In this document: one piece after another, positions 52,589 to 61,647 of the stretch
Layout of the letters: each line of letters opens with the position of its first letter
Numbering within the stretch: the stretch's first letter is position 1
NCBI GenBank assembly: GCA_023387655.1
Contig: JAEWHR010000116.1
Span: 23,878-87,877 of the forward strand
Direction of reading: 5' to 3'
DNA length: 64,000 bases
Source: Bacillota bacterium
GTDB taxonomy: Bacteria; Bacillota; Clostridia; Lachnospirales; Lachnospiraceae
Notes under the pieces: generated by a model
The model's database searches: none
What the model was told of the DNA's origin: nothing
Seen by the model: only the letters and a program-made list of their open reading frames with translations
Made by a program: the position numbers and the translations under genes

Positions 52589-52616
52589 TTTACAAAACAA
52601 TATTAAATGATATAAT
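52589..52616 (+). promoter_or_regulatory. Sigma-A promoter of the short-chain dehydrogenase
   Basis: TTTACA (52589-52594) and TATAAT (52611-52616) are spaced 16 bp, 84 bp before ATG 52701. A Rex-like palindrome lies directly upstream. Confidence 0.6.
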
Positions 52617-52700
52617 TAGATTATATTTCCACATAAGATCACTATGTGATTTGAGGGAATAAAAGCGATTAACAACGATACGAGAAAGGAAATGTCAAAG

Positions 52701-53450
52701 ATGAACTTATTAAATGGTAAGGTTGCAGTTGTAACTGGAGGTACACGAGGAATTGGTTTAGCAATCGTTCGAAAATACCTTGAGAACGGAGCTAAGGTTG
52801 TATTATTTGGTTCAAGAGAAGAGACAGCAAATGATGCTGTAGCATTACTTAAAAGTGAAAATGATGATTACGATGTTACCGGTGTTTGGCCGGATTTATG
52901 CAATGTTAGCGAGGTTACAGAATGCTTTGAAGATATTAAAGAATCTTATGGTAAGCTTGACATTTTAGTAAATAACGCAGGAATATCTGCCCGTGATAGT
53001 ATCTTTGAATATGACCCAGATGACTTTACTAATATCATTGATTTAAATCTAAATGCTGTATTTTATTGCTCTCAAGCAGCGGCAAGTATCATGAAAGAGC
53101 AAAAGGAGGGAGTTATTTTAAATACAAGTTCTATGGTTAGTTTATATGGACAAAAGTGTGGATGTGGTTATCCAGCCTCCAAATTTGCTGTTAATGGATT
53201 AACAAAGTCTTTGGCTTGTGAACTGGGTCCATACAATATCAGAGTGAATGCAGTTGCTCCAGGCGTAACAAATACTGACATGGTATCTTGTCTTCCAGAT
53301 GAGATTATCAAACCTTTGGTTGCAACAATACCACTTGGAAGAGTAGGAGAGCCAGAAGAAGTTGCAAATGCATTCTTATATTTAGCAAGTGATTTGGCTA
53401 GTTATGTAACAGGTGAAGTGCTATCTGTGGATGGAGCTGCAAAGAACTAA
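52701..53450 (+). CDS. Short-chain dehydrogenase/reductase (FabG/BaiA-like)
   Basis: A 249-residue Rossmann-fold oxidoreductase. The cofactor motif is VTGGTRGIG, NNAG follows, and the catalytic tetrad is visible as Ser in LNTSSMVSLYG with Tyr157 and Lys161 in GYPASKFA. APGVTNTDM and the closing YVTGEVLSVDGA are typical of the FabG/BaiA group (3-oxoacyl reductases and hydroxysteroid dehydrogenases). ATG 52701 is preferred over 52692 because AGAAAGGA ends at 52690, giving 10 nt spacing. Not in a fatty-acid operon; a stand-alone gene behind a Rex-like operator, which suggests an NAD(H)-linked fermentation or carbonyl reduction role. Substrate unknown. Confidence 0.88.
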   Translation: MNLLNGKVAVVTGGTRGIGLAIVRKYLENGAKVVLFGSREETANDAVALLKSENDDYDVTGVWPDLCNVSEVTECFEDIKESYGKLDILVNNAGISARDSIFEYDPDDFTNIIDLNLNAVFYCSQAAASIMKEQKEGVILNTSSMVSLYGQKCGCGYPASKFAVNGLTKSLACELGPYNIRVNAVAPGVTNTDMVSCLPDEIIKPLVATIPLGRVGEPEEVANAFLYLASDLASYVTGEVLSVDGAAKN

Positions 53451-53484
53451 TATAAAATTAATAATATGAATACATATTTACAAT

Positions 53485-53560
53485 AAAAAGATAAGCAGGT
53501 ATAGTGAAGGGTCATAAGGGTATTAAAAGTGGCCTTTCCTGTATCCCTACGTATCTTTTT
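53485..53560 (+). terminator. Imperfect terminator after the dehydrogenase
   Basis: AAAAAGATA (53485-53493) pairs with TATCTTTTT (53552-53560), with interrupted inner pairing (GTATA with GTATC; GAAGG with CCTTT). T-rich at the end. The pairing is imperfect, so confidence is moderate. Confidence 0.5.
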
Positions 53561-53660
53561 AAAATTAGATTTATAAAATAAGATTTTTAGGAGTACACGA
53601 AACAAAATACCCATAAAAATCAACTTTTTACTTAATGATATCTTTCAATATCTTCAAAAG

Positions 53661-53775
53661 ATATTCTAACAGCTTACTTATATCTGGTATTTTAAAAAGA
53701 GTTTCTATCAGCTTACTTATATCTAGTATTTAAAAAGAGTTTCTACAAGCTTACTTATATCTGGTATTTAAAAAC
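53661..53775 (+). repeat. 38-bp tandem repeat, three copies
   Basis: Units begin at 53661, 53700 and 53738, each with the shared block AGCTTACTTATATCT and a tail GTATTTAAAAAG. Copies 2 and 3 differ at only a few positions. It lies within the 422-bp gap before the FtsH gene. Confidence 0.85.
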
Positions 53776-53872
53776 ATATTATCCAAATATAATTTGTAGA
53801 TATTTGTAAAATAACATCCTATAATTATAGAAGCAACTTGTCGGTTTCCGTAAATTCTTAGGAGGTTACAAT

Positions 53873-55603
53873 ATGAAGAAACTTTATTGGATTATCCTGA
53901 TAGCGGTAATACTAGCTAGTTCCAGTATTTTGATGTCCCTCCATCTGTTTGAATCGAATGAGGAGATGAGTTACCCCTCCTTTTTAGATGCTGTAAATCA
54001 AAATTTAGTTGAATCTGTTAGTTTTAACGAAAATGAAAATACCATTAAGGTAATTTTAAATACAGAGGAAGACACAACCTACATTGTTCCTAACCCAAAA
54101 ACTGAAAATTTTACAGAATTCTTATTGCTTCATAATGTAAAAGTTGAAAACAACAACTCAAGTTCCGTAACAAAATTCTTTCAGATTATATTGTTTTCAG
54201 CCATCGTATTAGGTGTGTTTTTATACATTAGAACTGGTGGTAAAGATAAGCCTTTAATGAAAGATGCAGCCAAAAAGCAAAAGAAGGAAGACAAAGTAAG
54301 ACTAGGAGATGTCGCTGGAAATGCCGAAGCGAAAAGCATGGTGGGTGATATCATTGATTTTATAAAAGAGCCTGATAAGTACAGTGCACTAGGTGCCAGA
54401 ATGCCAAAAGGGGTATTGCTTTACGGGCCTCCTGGAACTGGTAAAACATTGATGGCGAAAGCCATTGCGACTGAAGCAGGTGTCCCTTTTTACGCCATGA
54501 GTGGTTCTGATTTCGTTCAGATGTATGTAGGTGTCGGGGCGAGTCGTATTCGTTCTCTATTTAACAAGGCAAAGAAAAGTGAAAAAGCTGTTATATTCAT
54601 TGATGAAATTGATGCCATAGGTAAAAAGAGAGCTAGAACTACTTCAGCCAGCAATGATGAACGAGATCAGACCTTAAATGCATTATTAACAGAAATGTCA
54701 GGTTTTCATGAAAATAAAGGTATTGTAGTAATTGGTGCAACAAATCGTTTAGATACCTTAGATGAAGCATTACTACGTCCTGGACGATTTGATCGACAAA
54801 TTGAAGTTGGTCTTCCAGATATTCTTGCTAGAAAAAAAATACTAAAGCTCTATGGTGACAAAAAGCCACTCGGAGATGATGTTGATTTGGAAGTACTTGC
54901 AAAAAATACGGTATCTTTTAGTGGAGCTATGCTAGAAAATCTCTTAAATGAGGCTGCTATTGTAGCTGCAAATGAAAAATCATCCTATATTACTGCAACA
55001 CATGTAGAAAAAGCTTTCTATACAGTAATAGCAGGTAGCCCATTACAGGATAGAAGTTTTATCTCAGAAAAAGACAAGAGTATTACCGCCTATCATGAAG
55101 CAGGACATGCTCTAGCAACAAAATTATTGCAGCCAGAACAATATATTTCTAAAGTTACTATTATTCCTAGTGTAAAAGGAGCGGGAGGCTTTAATCTTTC
55201 TATACCAAAAGACTCCTTATACCAATCAAAACGACAAATATTATGTAATATCCAAATACTACTGGCTGGTAGAGCAGCAGAAGAACTTATCTTTGGAGAA
55301 GATGAAATAACTACCGGAGCGAGTAATGATATCCAAAGAGCCTCTGCTATGTTAGTAGAATATTTGAATAAATACGGTATGGACGAGGAGATTGGTCTTT
55401 TTAGTACTTCTGTGTTAGAAGATCAGAATGATACTGACTTCTTAAAAAAATGCCGCAGTCAGATGCATTCATTATATAATAGTACGAAGAAACTTATTAC
55501 TGAAAATAAAGAACTACTTTCAGAAATAACAACAGAGCTTTTAGAGAAGGAATCTTTAAAAGGGGAAGACATTGATAGAATTTGTTTAAATAAAGTTGGT
55601 TGA
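53873..55603 (+). CDS. ftsH: FtsH-family membrane AAA metalloprotease
   Basis: A 576-residue membrane-bound ATP-dependent zinc protease. TM1 (about 5-23) and TM2 (about 98-117) flank a short extracytoplasmic domain (about 28-92). The AAA module holds Walker A GPPGTGKT (185-192), Walker B AVIFIDEIDAIG and the second region of homology ATNRLDTLDEALLRPGRFDR. The protease carries HEAGH (His408 and His412) and the distal zinc-binding Asp in TGASNDIQRA. It is shorter than usual FtsH (610-650 residues) through a small N-domain and a trimmed C-tail, and may be an accessory paralogue rather than the main copy. AGGAGG precedes the ATG. Monocistronic. Confidence 0.92.
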   Translation: MKKLYWIILIAVILASSSILMSLHLFESNEEMSYPSFLDAVNQNLVESVSFNENENTIKVILNTEEDTTYIVPNPKTENFTEFLLLHNVKVENNNSSSVTKFFQIILFSAIVLGVFLYIRTGGKDKPLMKDAAKKQKKEDKVRLGDVAGNAEAKSMVGDIIDFIKEPDKYSALGARMPKGVLLYGPPGTGKTLMAKAIATEAGVPFYAMSGSDFVQMYVGVGASRIRSLFNKAKKSEKAVIFIDEIDAIGKKRARTTSASNDERDQTLNALLTEMSGFHENKGIVVIGATNRLDTLDEALLRPGRFDRQIEVGLPDILARKKILKLYGDKKPLGDDVDLEVLAKNTVSFSGAMLENLLNEAAIVAANEKSSYITATHVEKAFYTVIAGSPLQDRSFISEKDKSITAYHEAGHALATKLLQPEQYISKVTIIPSVKGAGGFNLSIPKDSLYQSKRQILCNIQILLAGRAAEELIFGEDEITTGASNDIQRASAMLVEYLNKYGMDEEIGLFSTSVLEDQNDTDFLKKCRSQMHSLYNSTKKLITENKELLSEITTELLEKESLKGEDIDRICLNKVG

Positions 55604-55684
55604 TAAGTAACTTGAGTGAAAACACAAATTGCTGGATAGCTCTAGGATACTGAAATATAAACATTATTCCTATTACTCTTAATA

Positions 55685-55719
55685 AAAAAGATCCGAGAAC
55701 TATATGCCTCGGATCTTTT
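55685..55719. terminator. Bidirectional terminator between ftsH and the DUF3798 importer operon
   Basis: AAAAAGATCCGAG pairs with CTCGGATCTTTT around AACTATATGC, with A and T runs on both sides. Confidence 0.88.
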
Positions 55720-55796
55720 CTTAGTATGGTTAACAGAATATATATTTTATGTGAAATACATATAAAATTGCCAATATCCTATTACTTAACCTCTTT

Positions 55797-57251
55797 CTAT
55801 TTCACAGATTTCTTTACTGTTTTCCAAGCATGCATAGCAAGGGCAAGAGCAATCACTCCAAAGCAGATAAATACTCGGAAATACTCACCAATCAAAGAGC
55901 TACCAAATAGATTACTTGCAGATAGCGGTGAAACGACAAACAAGGTGTGAAATAAGATAATACCTAGGATTGCTTGTTTGTTATTCGCCATTTGAACACT
56001 TGCTCCACCTACAAGTAAAGCAGCAATAGCATATTGACCAACCATAGAGTGGGCTCCGTATGTAGAGAAAGTACCAAGATTTTGAAGGTAAACTAATTGA
56101 CCCCAACTTGCTAATACAGTGGAGATGCACATCGCTATAATACGTGTTTTATTTACATTAATTCCGGCTGAATTAGCAACAGTTCTACTCTGGCCAACTG
56201 TACGCATATTCTGACCAAGTTTCGTGCTTAAAATCCAACGATTGAAACCACAAATAAGAAGAATGCATGCATAAGTACATACTGGAAGAGAGATGCTCAG
56301 CGTTATTTCATATAGCACTGGAATATAGGTTAATGCATAAATAATACCAGCTACAATAATAATAGCAATATATCGATTGATCTCAATACCACTTTGTTTC
56401 TGTATAAACTTAATAACACTAATTTTAATTACAGCATAAAGGATAGCAAGAACACAACCTATGGTAATAGCATTTAATAAAAGAAGACGATCTTCTCCAA
56501 GAAAATCTCTGATGGCTGGTATCAAAGTAAGTAAGAGCAGTAGTAATGTGCCAATGATTTTACCTAACAGTAGTTTTGGCAGAGAATTGCTTTCTTTCTT
56601 TTTACGTATTATTATATTCGCTACACACACAACTACATATAAAATAAGAAGTATCCTAAGTAATAAAAGCATGCTAACATTATCCAAAGAATATTTAAGA
56701 TTACCCGTTAAATCAATCGTATTTTTAACCCCTACTCCGCCTGCAATCATTAATGTAGTATCCATGATTGGTATAATTCCTCCAAGTATGAATAGGAAAA
56801 AGAGCTGATATAAACCATCCGCACAGTAAGCGACAACCATACCAGTAATCATTTCTGAACCCTTTGTTTTATTATAGAGACAACCTACTAAGAATCCAAA
56901 TAAGATAGAAATTGGTGTCGATAGTAATGCGCAAAGTATCAAACCGCTAATTCCGGTGAATCCCCAATATATAACAAAGAAAATGGATATCTGAGCAGCC
57001 ATGGCTCCAACTACAATACCAAAGTTTAATCCTAAACCAGCTAATACTGGTATAATTAATGAAAGTACCAAAAAAGTATTCCGGCCGAATCTCGTTATTA
57101 CTTCAGAAACAGTATAACTTAATGGTTTACCGGTTGTTGATATTCCAATGATACAAAGGATAAGGAACATAAGTACTACCTTATTGGAATAGATGTTTTT
57201 AAAACCGTCAATAAGTTGCCTTTTTGAGTAAGCTAGAAAATTATTCTTCAT
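55797..57251 (-). CDS. ABC importer permease 2 (BPL_transp_2 family)
   Basis: About 484 residues with around ten or more hydrophobic segments. Blocks such as GLGLNFGIVVGAMAAQISIF, GSEMITGMVVAYCADGLYQL, NINVNKTRIIAM-like (GINVNKTRIIAM) and AIAALLVGGASVQMANNKQA are those of CUT2/BPL_transp_2 permeases. It is longer than normal sugar permeases (about 320-350), like permeases of nucleoside-type importers. ATG 57251 is supported by AGGAGG 8 nt upstream and overlaps the preceding permease stop by 11 nt, so both are made together. It pairs with permease 1 as a likely heterodimer. Substrate unknown. Confidence 0.87.
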   Translation of the reverse strand: MKNNFLAYSKRQLIDGFKNIYSNKVVLMFLILCIIGISTTGKPLSYTVSEVITRFGRNTFLVLSLIIPVLAGLGLNFGIVVGAMAAQISIFFVIYWGFTGISGLILCALLSTPISILFGFLVGCLYNKTKGSEMITGMVVAYCADGLYQLFFLFILGGIIPIMDTTLMIAGGVGVKNTIDLTGNLKYSLDNVSMLLLLRILLILYVVVCVANIIIRKKKESNSLPKLLLGKIIGTLLLLLLTLIPAIRDFLGEDRLLLLNAITIGCVLAILYAVIKISVIKFIQKQSGIEINRYIAIIIVAGIIYALTYIPVLYEITLSISLPVCTYACILLICGFNRWILSTKLGQNMRTVGQSRTVANSAGINVNKTRIIAMCISTVLASWGQLVYLQNLGTFSTYGAHSMVGQYAIAALLVGGASVQMANNKQAILGIILFHTLFVVSPLSASNLFGSSLIGEYFRVFICFGVIALALAMHAWKTVKKSVK

Positions 57252-58344
57252 TCGTAGCACCTCCTTTTGCCTTAGTAAGAGCATAAAGGATTATACCATT
57301 TGAAATAATCATACGCATAATGTCGGAAAGATCTGTACCAATAAGTACTTTATTCGCAACCGGAAGAGCGATTACTAAAAGACCTTGGAATAAAAACGTA
57401 CCAATAATAACATGAACAATTTTCGCTCTCATCGTACTAGCACCGCCAATTAATATTGCTGCAACACAAGCAAATCCCATCATTAATGGAGCATTATACA
57501 TCTGTAAAAATCCAAATGCCTGAGCATAGGTAATAATACCAATTGCTCCAAGTGAAGTAGATAGGGCAGTACCAATAATTCTTGTTTTATTTACATTGAT
57601 GCCACTTGCTTTAGCAAAATTAGGATTCGCACCAGCTGCACTCATAGCAATTCCTGTTTTACTACGCATAAATAAAAATACTATAAAGCATAAGAAAAAG
57701 AAAAACAACAGTAAACCAGTAGGTACATATAATCCAGTTTCTGGATTCCCAATGGTAAATGCGCCAGCTTTATTTAAAACTTCACTAAAACTATTCTCTA
57801 AACTAATGGTGTTTCTTGCGCCTTCCCCACCAATTGGCCACTTTATATTACCATCTTTAAATGGGAGAGTAACCCAAAGAATGTTCATAAATGCAATAAT
57901 AGAAAAACCAACGTAGGTGGAAACTGTCATTTCGGAACCTTTTACCCGATTTAGTAAAATTCCATAACCTGTACCCACAATCCAAGCTATTCCGGCAGAA
58001 AGCAAAATAGCAAACAATAATGCAGCAAAAGCACCTAATGTTTCATTGCCGTTAAAGATGGAAAGATTAGCTATGTTAAGTTCAATCGCAATAAGAGAAG
58101 CAAACAGACCACAAACAATACCAAGGCTTACACCAAAATTTGGTCCGATTCCGCATTGTATTGAAGGTACCATGGCAAGTACAAGAATACCATACATTCC
58201 CCAACGTCTTAATACATTACTTAATAAAGCTAAAATATCCATGTTATAAAAACCAGCAGCAAATAAAACGATGAAGAAAAAGGTGAAAATAATTAATCTT
58301 GGAAGACCGATTGCCTGATAAATACTATGTATTTTTTTATTCAT
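57241..58344 (-). CDS. ABC importer permease 1 (BPL_transp_2 family)
   Basis: A 367-residue multi-spanning protein. Conserved blocks include GIGPNFGVSLGIVCGLFASL, GSEMTVSTYVGFSIIAFMNI, ASGINVNKTRIIGTALSTSL and AILIGGASTMRAKIVHVIIG. It is homologous to the neighbouring permease but not identical in length, so the transporter has two different membrane subunits. ATG 58344 is chosen because GAGGAGG lies 8 nt upstream; an in-frame ATG 20 codons earlier would lie inside the ATPase gene. Its start follows the ATPase stop by 1 nt. Ends GGATNEE, overlapping the second permease start. Confidence 0.88.
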   Translation of the reverse strand: MNKKIHSIYQAIGLPRLIIFTFFFIVLFAAGFYNMDILALLSNVLRRWGMYGILVLAMVPSIQCGIGPNFGVSLGIVCGLFASLIAIELNIANLSIFNGNETLGAFAALLFAILLSAGIAWIVGTGYGILLNRVKGSEMTVSTYVGFSIIAFMNILWVTLPFKDGNIKWPIGGEGARNTISLENSFSEVLNKAGAFTIGNPETGLYVPTGLLLFFFFLCFIVFLFMRSKTGIAMSAAGANPNFAKASGINVNKTRIIGTALSTSLGAIGIITYAQAFGFLQMYNAPLMMGFACVAAILIGGASTMRAKIVHVIIGTFLFQGLLVIALPVANKVLIGTDLSDIMRMIISNGIILYALTKAKGGATNEE

Positions 58345-58345
58345 C

Positions 58346-59938
58346 TTAATCCACCTCCTCTGACACGCCAGACATGGCAAGACCAAACTCCGTATCAGAA
58401 TCATCAGGCTTTAATGTACTTATAACCTTTCCTTCTGAAACAATTGCAATTCTATCGCAAATACTACGAAGTTCATTTAATTCTGAACTAACCATGAGAA
58501 TCGTTAACCCTTGCTCCCGATTTAATTTTGCTAATAATTCAATCACTAATTTTTTTGCTCCAATGTCAATTCCCCTTGTTGGCTCTGAAACGATTAGTAG
58601 CTTTGGTAATAAGGTTAAAGCACGTGCTATACAAACTTTTTGTTGATTTCCTCCCGATAATCTTCCTACGGGTTGCTCAGGATCAGTACATCGAATGTCT
58701 AAAGTCTGAATCATTTGTTTTACATGCTTTGTTGCATCCGTTTTTTTATATAATTTAGCAATCCCCACGTTATATAAAAATTTATTTTGGATTTGCATAG
58801 CAGTGAAGACGATATTTTGTTCTATCGAATCGTTTAATAATAAACCTACACCTCGACGATCTTCCGAAACAAATGCTATTCCCTTCTTTAAAGCATCACC
58901 TAATATTTTAGATTCTATTTTTTCTCCATCAAAATGGATGGTACCTTCAGATTCATATAATCCCATGATTCCATTTGGTATTCCCAATTTCCCTTGACCA
59001 GCAAGACCTCCAATTCCAAGTATTTCGCCACGCCTGATGGATAGATTTACTTGATTCACCTTTTCCCCAGGCATATTCACAGAAAAATCTTTAAGTTCTA
59101 AAATGATATCCTCTTGATTTAAAGTTCTAGTATCTATTGATTCCTCTAATAGTTTTTCTACTTTACGCCCAATCATCATTTCAGCAATTTTAGCTGCATT
59201 CGTATCTTTTGTAAGTACACGACTAACCAGTGATCCATCTCTTAAAATAGTCATACTATCCGTTACTTGCATTACTTCATCAAGACGATGAGTAATAAAA
59301 ATAATAGCAATTCCTTTGGAAGACAGAAGACGCATCGTATCAAGAAGTCTTTCTGCTTCACTTTCTGTAAGAACAGCAGTAGGTTCATCAAATATTAAAA
59401 GCTTAATTCCATGTTTGTCTATCTCTCTGGCAATTTCTATGAATTGCATGTAGCCAACTGGTAATCCCTTTATCTTTATGTATTCTTCGATGTTTAAACC
59501 TATAGTGTCAAGGGCCTTTCTTGCATCTTTTGCCATTGTTTTTTTATCTAATTTTTCAAGTGATTTACTTAGCATACGACTTAAAAATGTAGGCGTAGTA
59601 ATCTCGCGACCAATTTTGATATTTTCGGTAATAGTAAACCCTGGTAGAAGCATAAACTCCTGATGCACCATACCAATTCCTAATTCCATTGCTTTTTGAG
59701 GATTATCAATGGTAACAGGCTCACCATCAATCTCAATAGAACCTTGAAATCCACCAGTATTATGTACAACCGGCATTCCAAATAAAATGTTCATTAAAGT
59801 TGATTTACCTGCACCATTTTCCCCCATAAGAGCATGGATTTCACCGGGAGCAATTTGAATATTAATATTCTTTAATACTTGGTTCCCAAAGTAATCCTTC
59901 GAAATATTATCCATTTTAAGAACATATTTCGTATCCAT
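58346..59938 (-). CDS. ABC importer ATPase (CUT2/nucleoside type)
   Basis: A 530-residue tandem ATPase. Domain 1 has Walker A GENGAGKSTLMN, signature LPVGYMQFIEIARE (a diverged ABC signature) and Walker B LLIFDEPTAVLTE. Domain 2 has the degenerate Walker GGLAGQGKLGI, signature LSGGNQQKVCIARA and LLIVSEPTRGIDIG, in which Ser replaces the usual Asp of the second Walker B. This half-degenerate arrangement is usual for CUT2-type importers and suggests only one functional ATP site. AGGAGG lies 7 nt before the ATG. It is the second gene of the operon, 192 nt after the binding protein. Confidence 0.9.
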   Translation of the reverse strand: MDTKYVLKMDNISKDYFGNQVLKNINIQIAPGEIHALMGENGAGKSTLMNILFGMPVVHNTGGFQGSIEIDGEPVTIDNPQKAMELGIGMVHQEFMLLPGFTITENIKIGREITTPTFLSRMLSKSLEKLDKKTMAKDARKALDTIGLNIEEYIKIKGLPVGYMQFIEIAREIDKHGIKLLIFDEPTAVLTESEAERLLDTMRLLSSKGIAIIFITHRLDEVMQVTDSMTILRDGSLVSRVLTKDTNAAKIAEMMIGRKVEKLLEESIDTRTLNQEDIILELKDFSVNMPGEKVNQVNLSIRRGEILGIGGLAGQGKLGIPNGIMGLYESEGTIHFDGEKIESKILGDALKKGIAFVSEDRRGVGLLLNDSIEQNIVFTAMQIQNKFLYNVGIAKLYKKTDATKHVKQMIQTLDIRCTDPEQPVGRLSGGNQQKVCIARALTLLPKLLIVSEPTRGIDIGAKKLVIELLAKLNREQGLTILMVSSELNELRSICDRIAIVSEGKVISTLKPDDSDTEFGLAMSGVSEEVD

Positions 59939-60130
59939 ACAATACCTCCTTTAATGTAAATAACAAAGGTTCCCTACTGTTTTGTTTTGGTAACGTGGGA
60001 ACCAATGTTAATACATTTCAATTACAAAATAAAACTTGTTAAAGAATAGAGACAAATTATCAGAAAAGCTTTAGTTTATGCTGACATCTTTTCAAAATAT
60101 GTTTCTATTTGATTAAATTAATATCACTAA

Positions 60131-61267
60131 TTAGAAATCATAGAACGGACAAAGTAGAAGATAAAAATTCTCTAAAGTTCCTTTTGTTTCATCTACATAA
60201 TTTGATACCTTTACTTCCTGTCCACCAGCTACTTCATTAAAGATCTTAAAGAGTACCTCTTCATCTACGGTACCTTTTGTACGGCCTTCACAAAATTCTA
60301 TTGCATATTTTACACCAGACTCAACCATTAACATGTTTACTGGTACACTCCATGTGGACATTCTACCTGTATTGCCATAATCTGCAACTTTAGTAGTAAT
60401 CGAATCCAACATATAATCAACATCGCCTTCATGGCCAGCTACATCAATTCCCATAGCAGCTGGATATCCATGATATGGAGAAGGACAACATTGTTGAGGG
60501 AAAATAGCATTTTGTTCTGCAATGGTACGGATCAATGGTTCCTGCATCGCGCAGTTAGTACTAAAGAATGCAGTATCTTTCCCATATTGTTTTACATACT
60601 CAGGAATATTTTCAATAATCCATTGTTGTGCACCAGATACACCAGCATCACCTGTTGGGTCCGGAGCTGTTGCTTCCACATACTCGATACCTAATTTTTC
60701 ACATGTCGACATAAATAATTCACGACGAGCGGCTATAGTCGCATATGAAAGGTGACGAGCAAAGGAAATATGTACGAATGTTTTTGCCCCTTGTTTTGCA
60801 GCTTGTTCAATTACTGATGTTCCCATTGATATTTCATCTACTAAAAGACTAATATCTGCTTTACTAGCAATGGTTGCAGGATCTTCCGCAACAACACCAC
60901 AGATAAATAACATATCAGGTCTTGTTTCACGTACTTTGTCAATTGCAGCTGCTGCTCCTGGTACCGCCTGCACAAATACAATTGCTTTCACATCCTTATC
61001 ACTTGCAAGACTAACAACCTGCGCTATGGTAGCTTCAGTCTCTGTGGAAAAGTTATCTGGATATGTAGCAGTGACAATTTTATCTTTTCCATACTTAGTA
61101 AGCATCTGTTCTGCGGCTTGATATTCCTCTTCCCCTTGAGAAACTGTCCCTGTGATGATTCCAATTTTATACTTGGAATTATCACCAGATGTTGAGATAG
61201 TGCCTCTGCATCCTGCGGTCATTATCACCATAGAGACGATAAGCAATAAACTAAAAATTCTTTTCAT
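60131..61267 (-). CDS. DUF3798 substrate-binding lipoprotein
   Basis: A 378-residue lipoprotein with lipobox MTAGC (Cys19). The mature part is a periplasmic-binding fold of the DUF3798 family: YKIGIITGTVSQGEEEYQAA, DVKAIVFVQAVPGAAAAIDK, LFICGVVAEDPATIASKADI, and CCPSPYHGYPAAMGIDVAG. DUF3798 proteins are conserved in anaerobic Firmicutes and Fusobacteria as lipoproteins of unknown ligand. It is first in a minus-strand operon ending with two permeases, so it is the binding component of that importer. The Cys-Cys pair and the PYHGYP motif are possible ligand contacts. The divergent neighbour is pcp, with repeats between them. Ligand unknown. Confidence 0.87.
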   Translation of the reverse strand: MKRIFSLLLIVSMVIMTAGCRGTISTSGDNSKYKIGIITGTVSQGEEEYQAAEQMLTKYGKDKIVTATYPDNFSTETEATIAQVVSLASDKDVKAIVFVQAVPGAAAAIDKVRETRPDMLFICGVVAEDPATIASKADISLLVDEISMGTSVIEQAAKQGAKTFVHISFARHLSYATIAARRELFMSTCEKLGIEYVEATAPDPTGDAGVSGAQQWIIENIPEYVKQYGKDTAFFSTNCAMQEPLIRTIAEQNAIFPQQCCPSPYHGYPAAMGIDVAGHEGDVDYMLDSITTKVADYGNTGRMSTWSVPVNMLMVESGVKYAIEFCEGRTKGTVDEEVLFKIFNEVAGGQEVKVSNYVDETKGTLENFYLLLCPFYDF

Positions 61268-61410
61268 AGCGTATTCTCCTTTTTTTATTTTTTCAATTGT
61301 TCTGCTGGGTTTAATTGGTAAATCTTAACAAATAAATTCCATAAATTACAATTGAATAGATATATTTTACTAATAAAAACATAAAATGACAAGTGGAAAA
61401 TTTATTAAAT

Positions 61411-61455
61411 TAAAGCGTTACGATGTAAAGCGTAACGTGGTAAAGCGTTGCGTGT
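61411..61455. repeat. 15-bp triple repeat with inverted pair, operator-like
   Basis: Units start at 61411, 61426 and 61441, each beginning TAAAGCG(T/T)(T/A)(A/G)CG. CGTTACG (61416-61422) and CGTAACG (61431-61437) form an inverted pair across 8 bp, and the third copy reads CGTTGCG. It lies 144 bp upstream of the DUF3798 start and 193 bp upstream of pcp, so it could control either or both. Confidence 0.7.
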
Positions 61456-61554
61456 TAAAGTAGTGATATAATACTAAGTAATACTAGACATTCCCTAGGA
61501 TTATCTTTCGTGAATGATAAAAATAGAAAAAAATAATTGCTTATGAACTTCTAC

Positions 61555-61583
61555 TTGTTACCTTTTTTAAAGAATGATATGAT
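61555..61583 (+). promoter_or_regulatory. Putative promoter of pcp
   Basis: TTGTTA (61555-61560) and TATGAT (61578-61583) are spaced 17 bp, 64 bp before GTG 61648. A separate TATAAT (61467-61472) lies directly after the triple repeat. Confidence 0.45.
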
Positions 61584-61647
61584 GAAAGTGAATATTAGTT
61601 TGTTAAAAATTCATAATTTTTAAAATAATCAAAAGGATGGTAAGAAA

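Noticed and set aside
58346..59938. Degenerate ATPase motifs as evidence of a dead gene
   Set aside because: Loss of one ATP site is usual in CUT2-type tandem ATPases; Walker A and B of domain 1 are intact.
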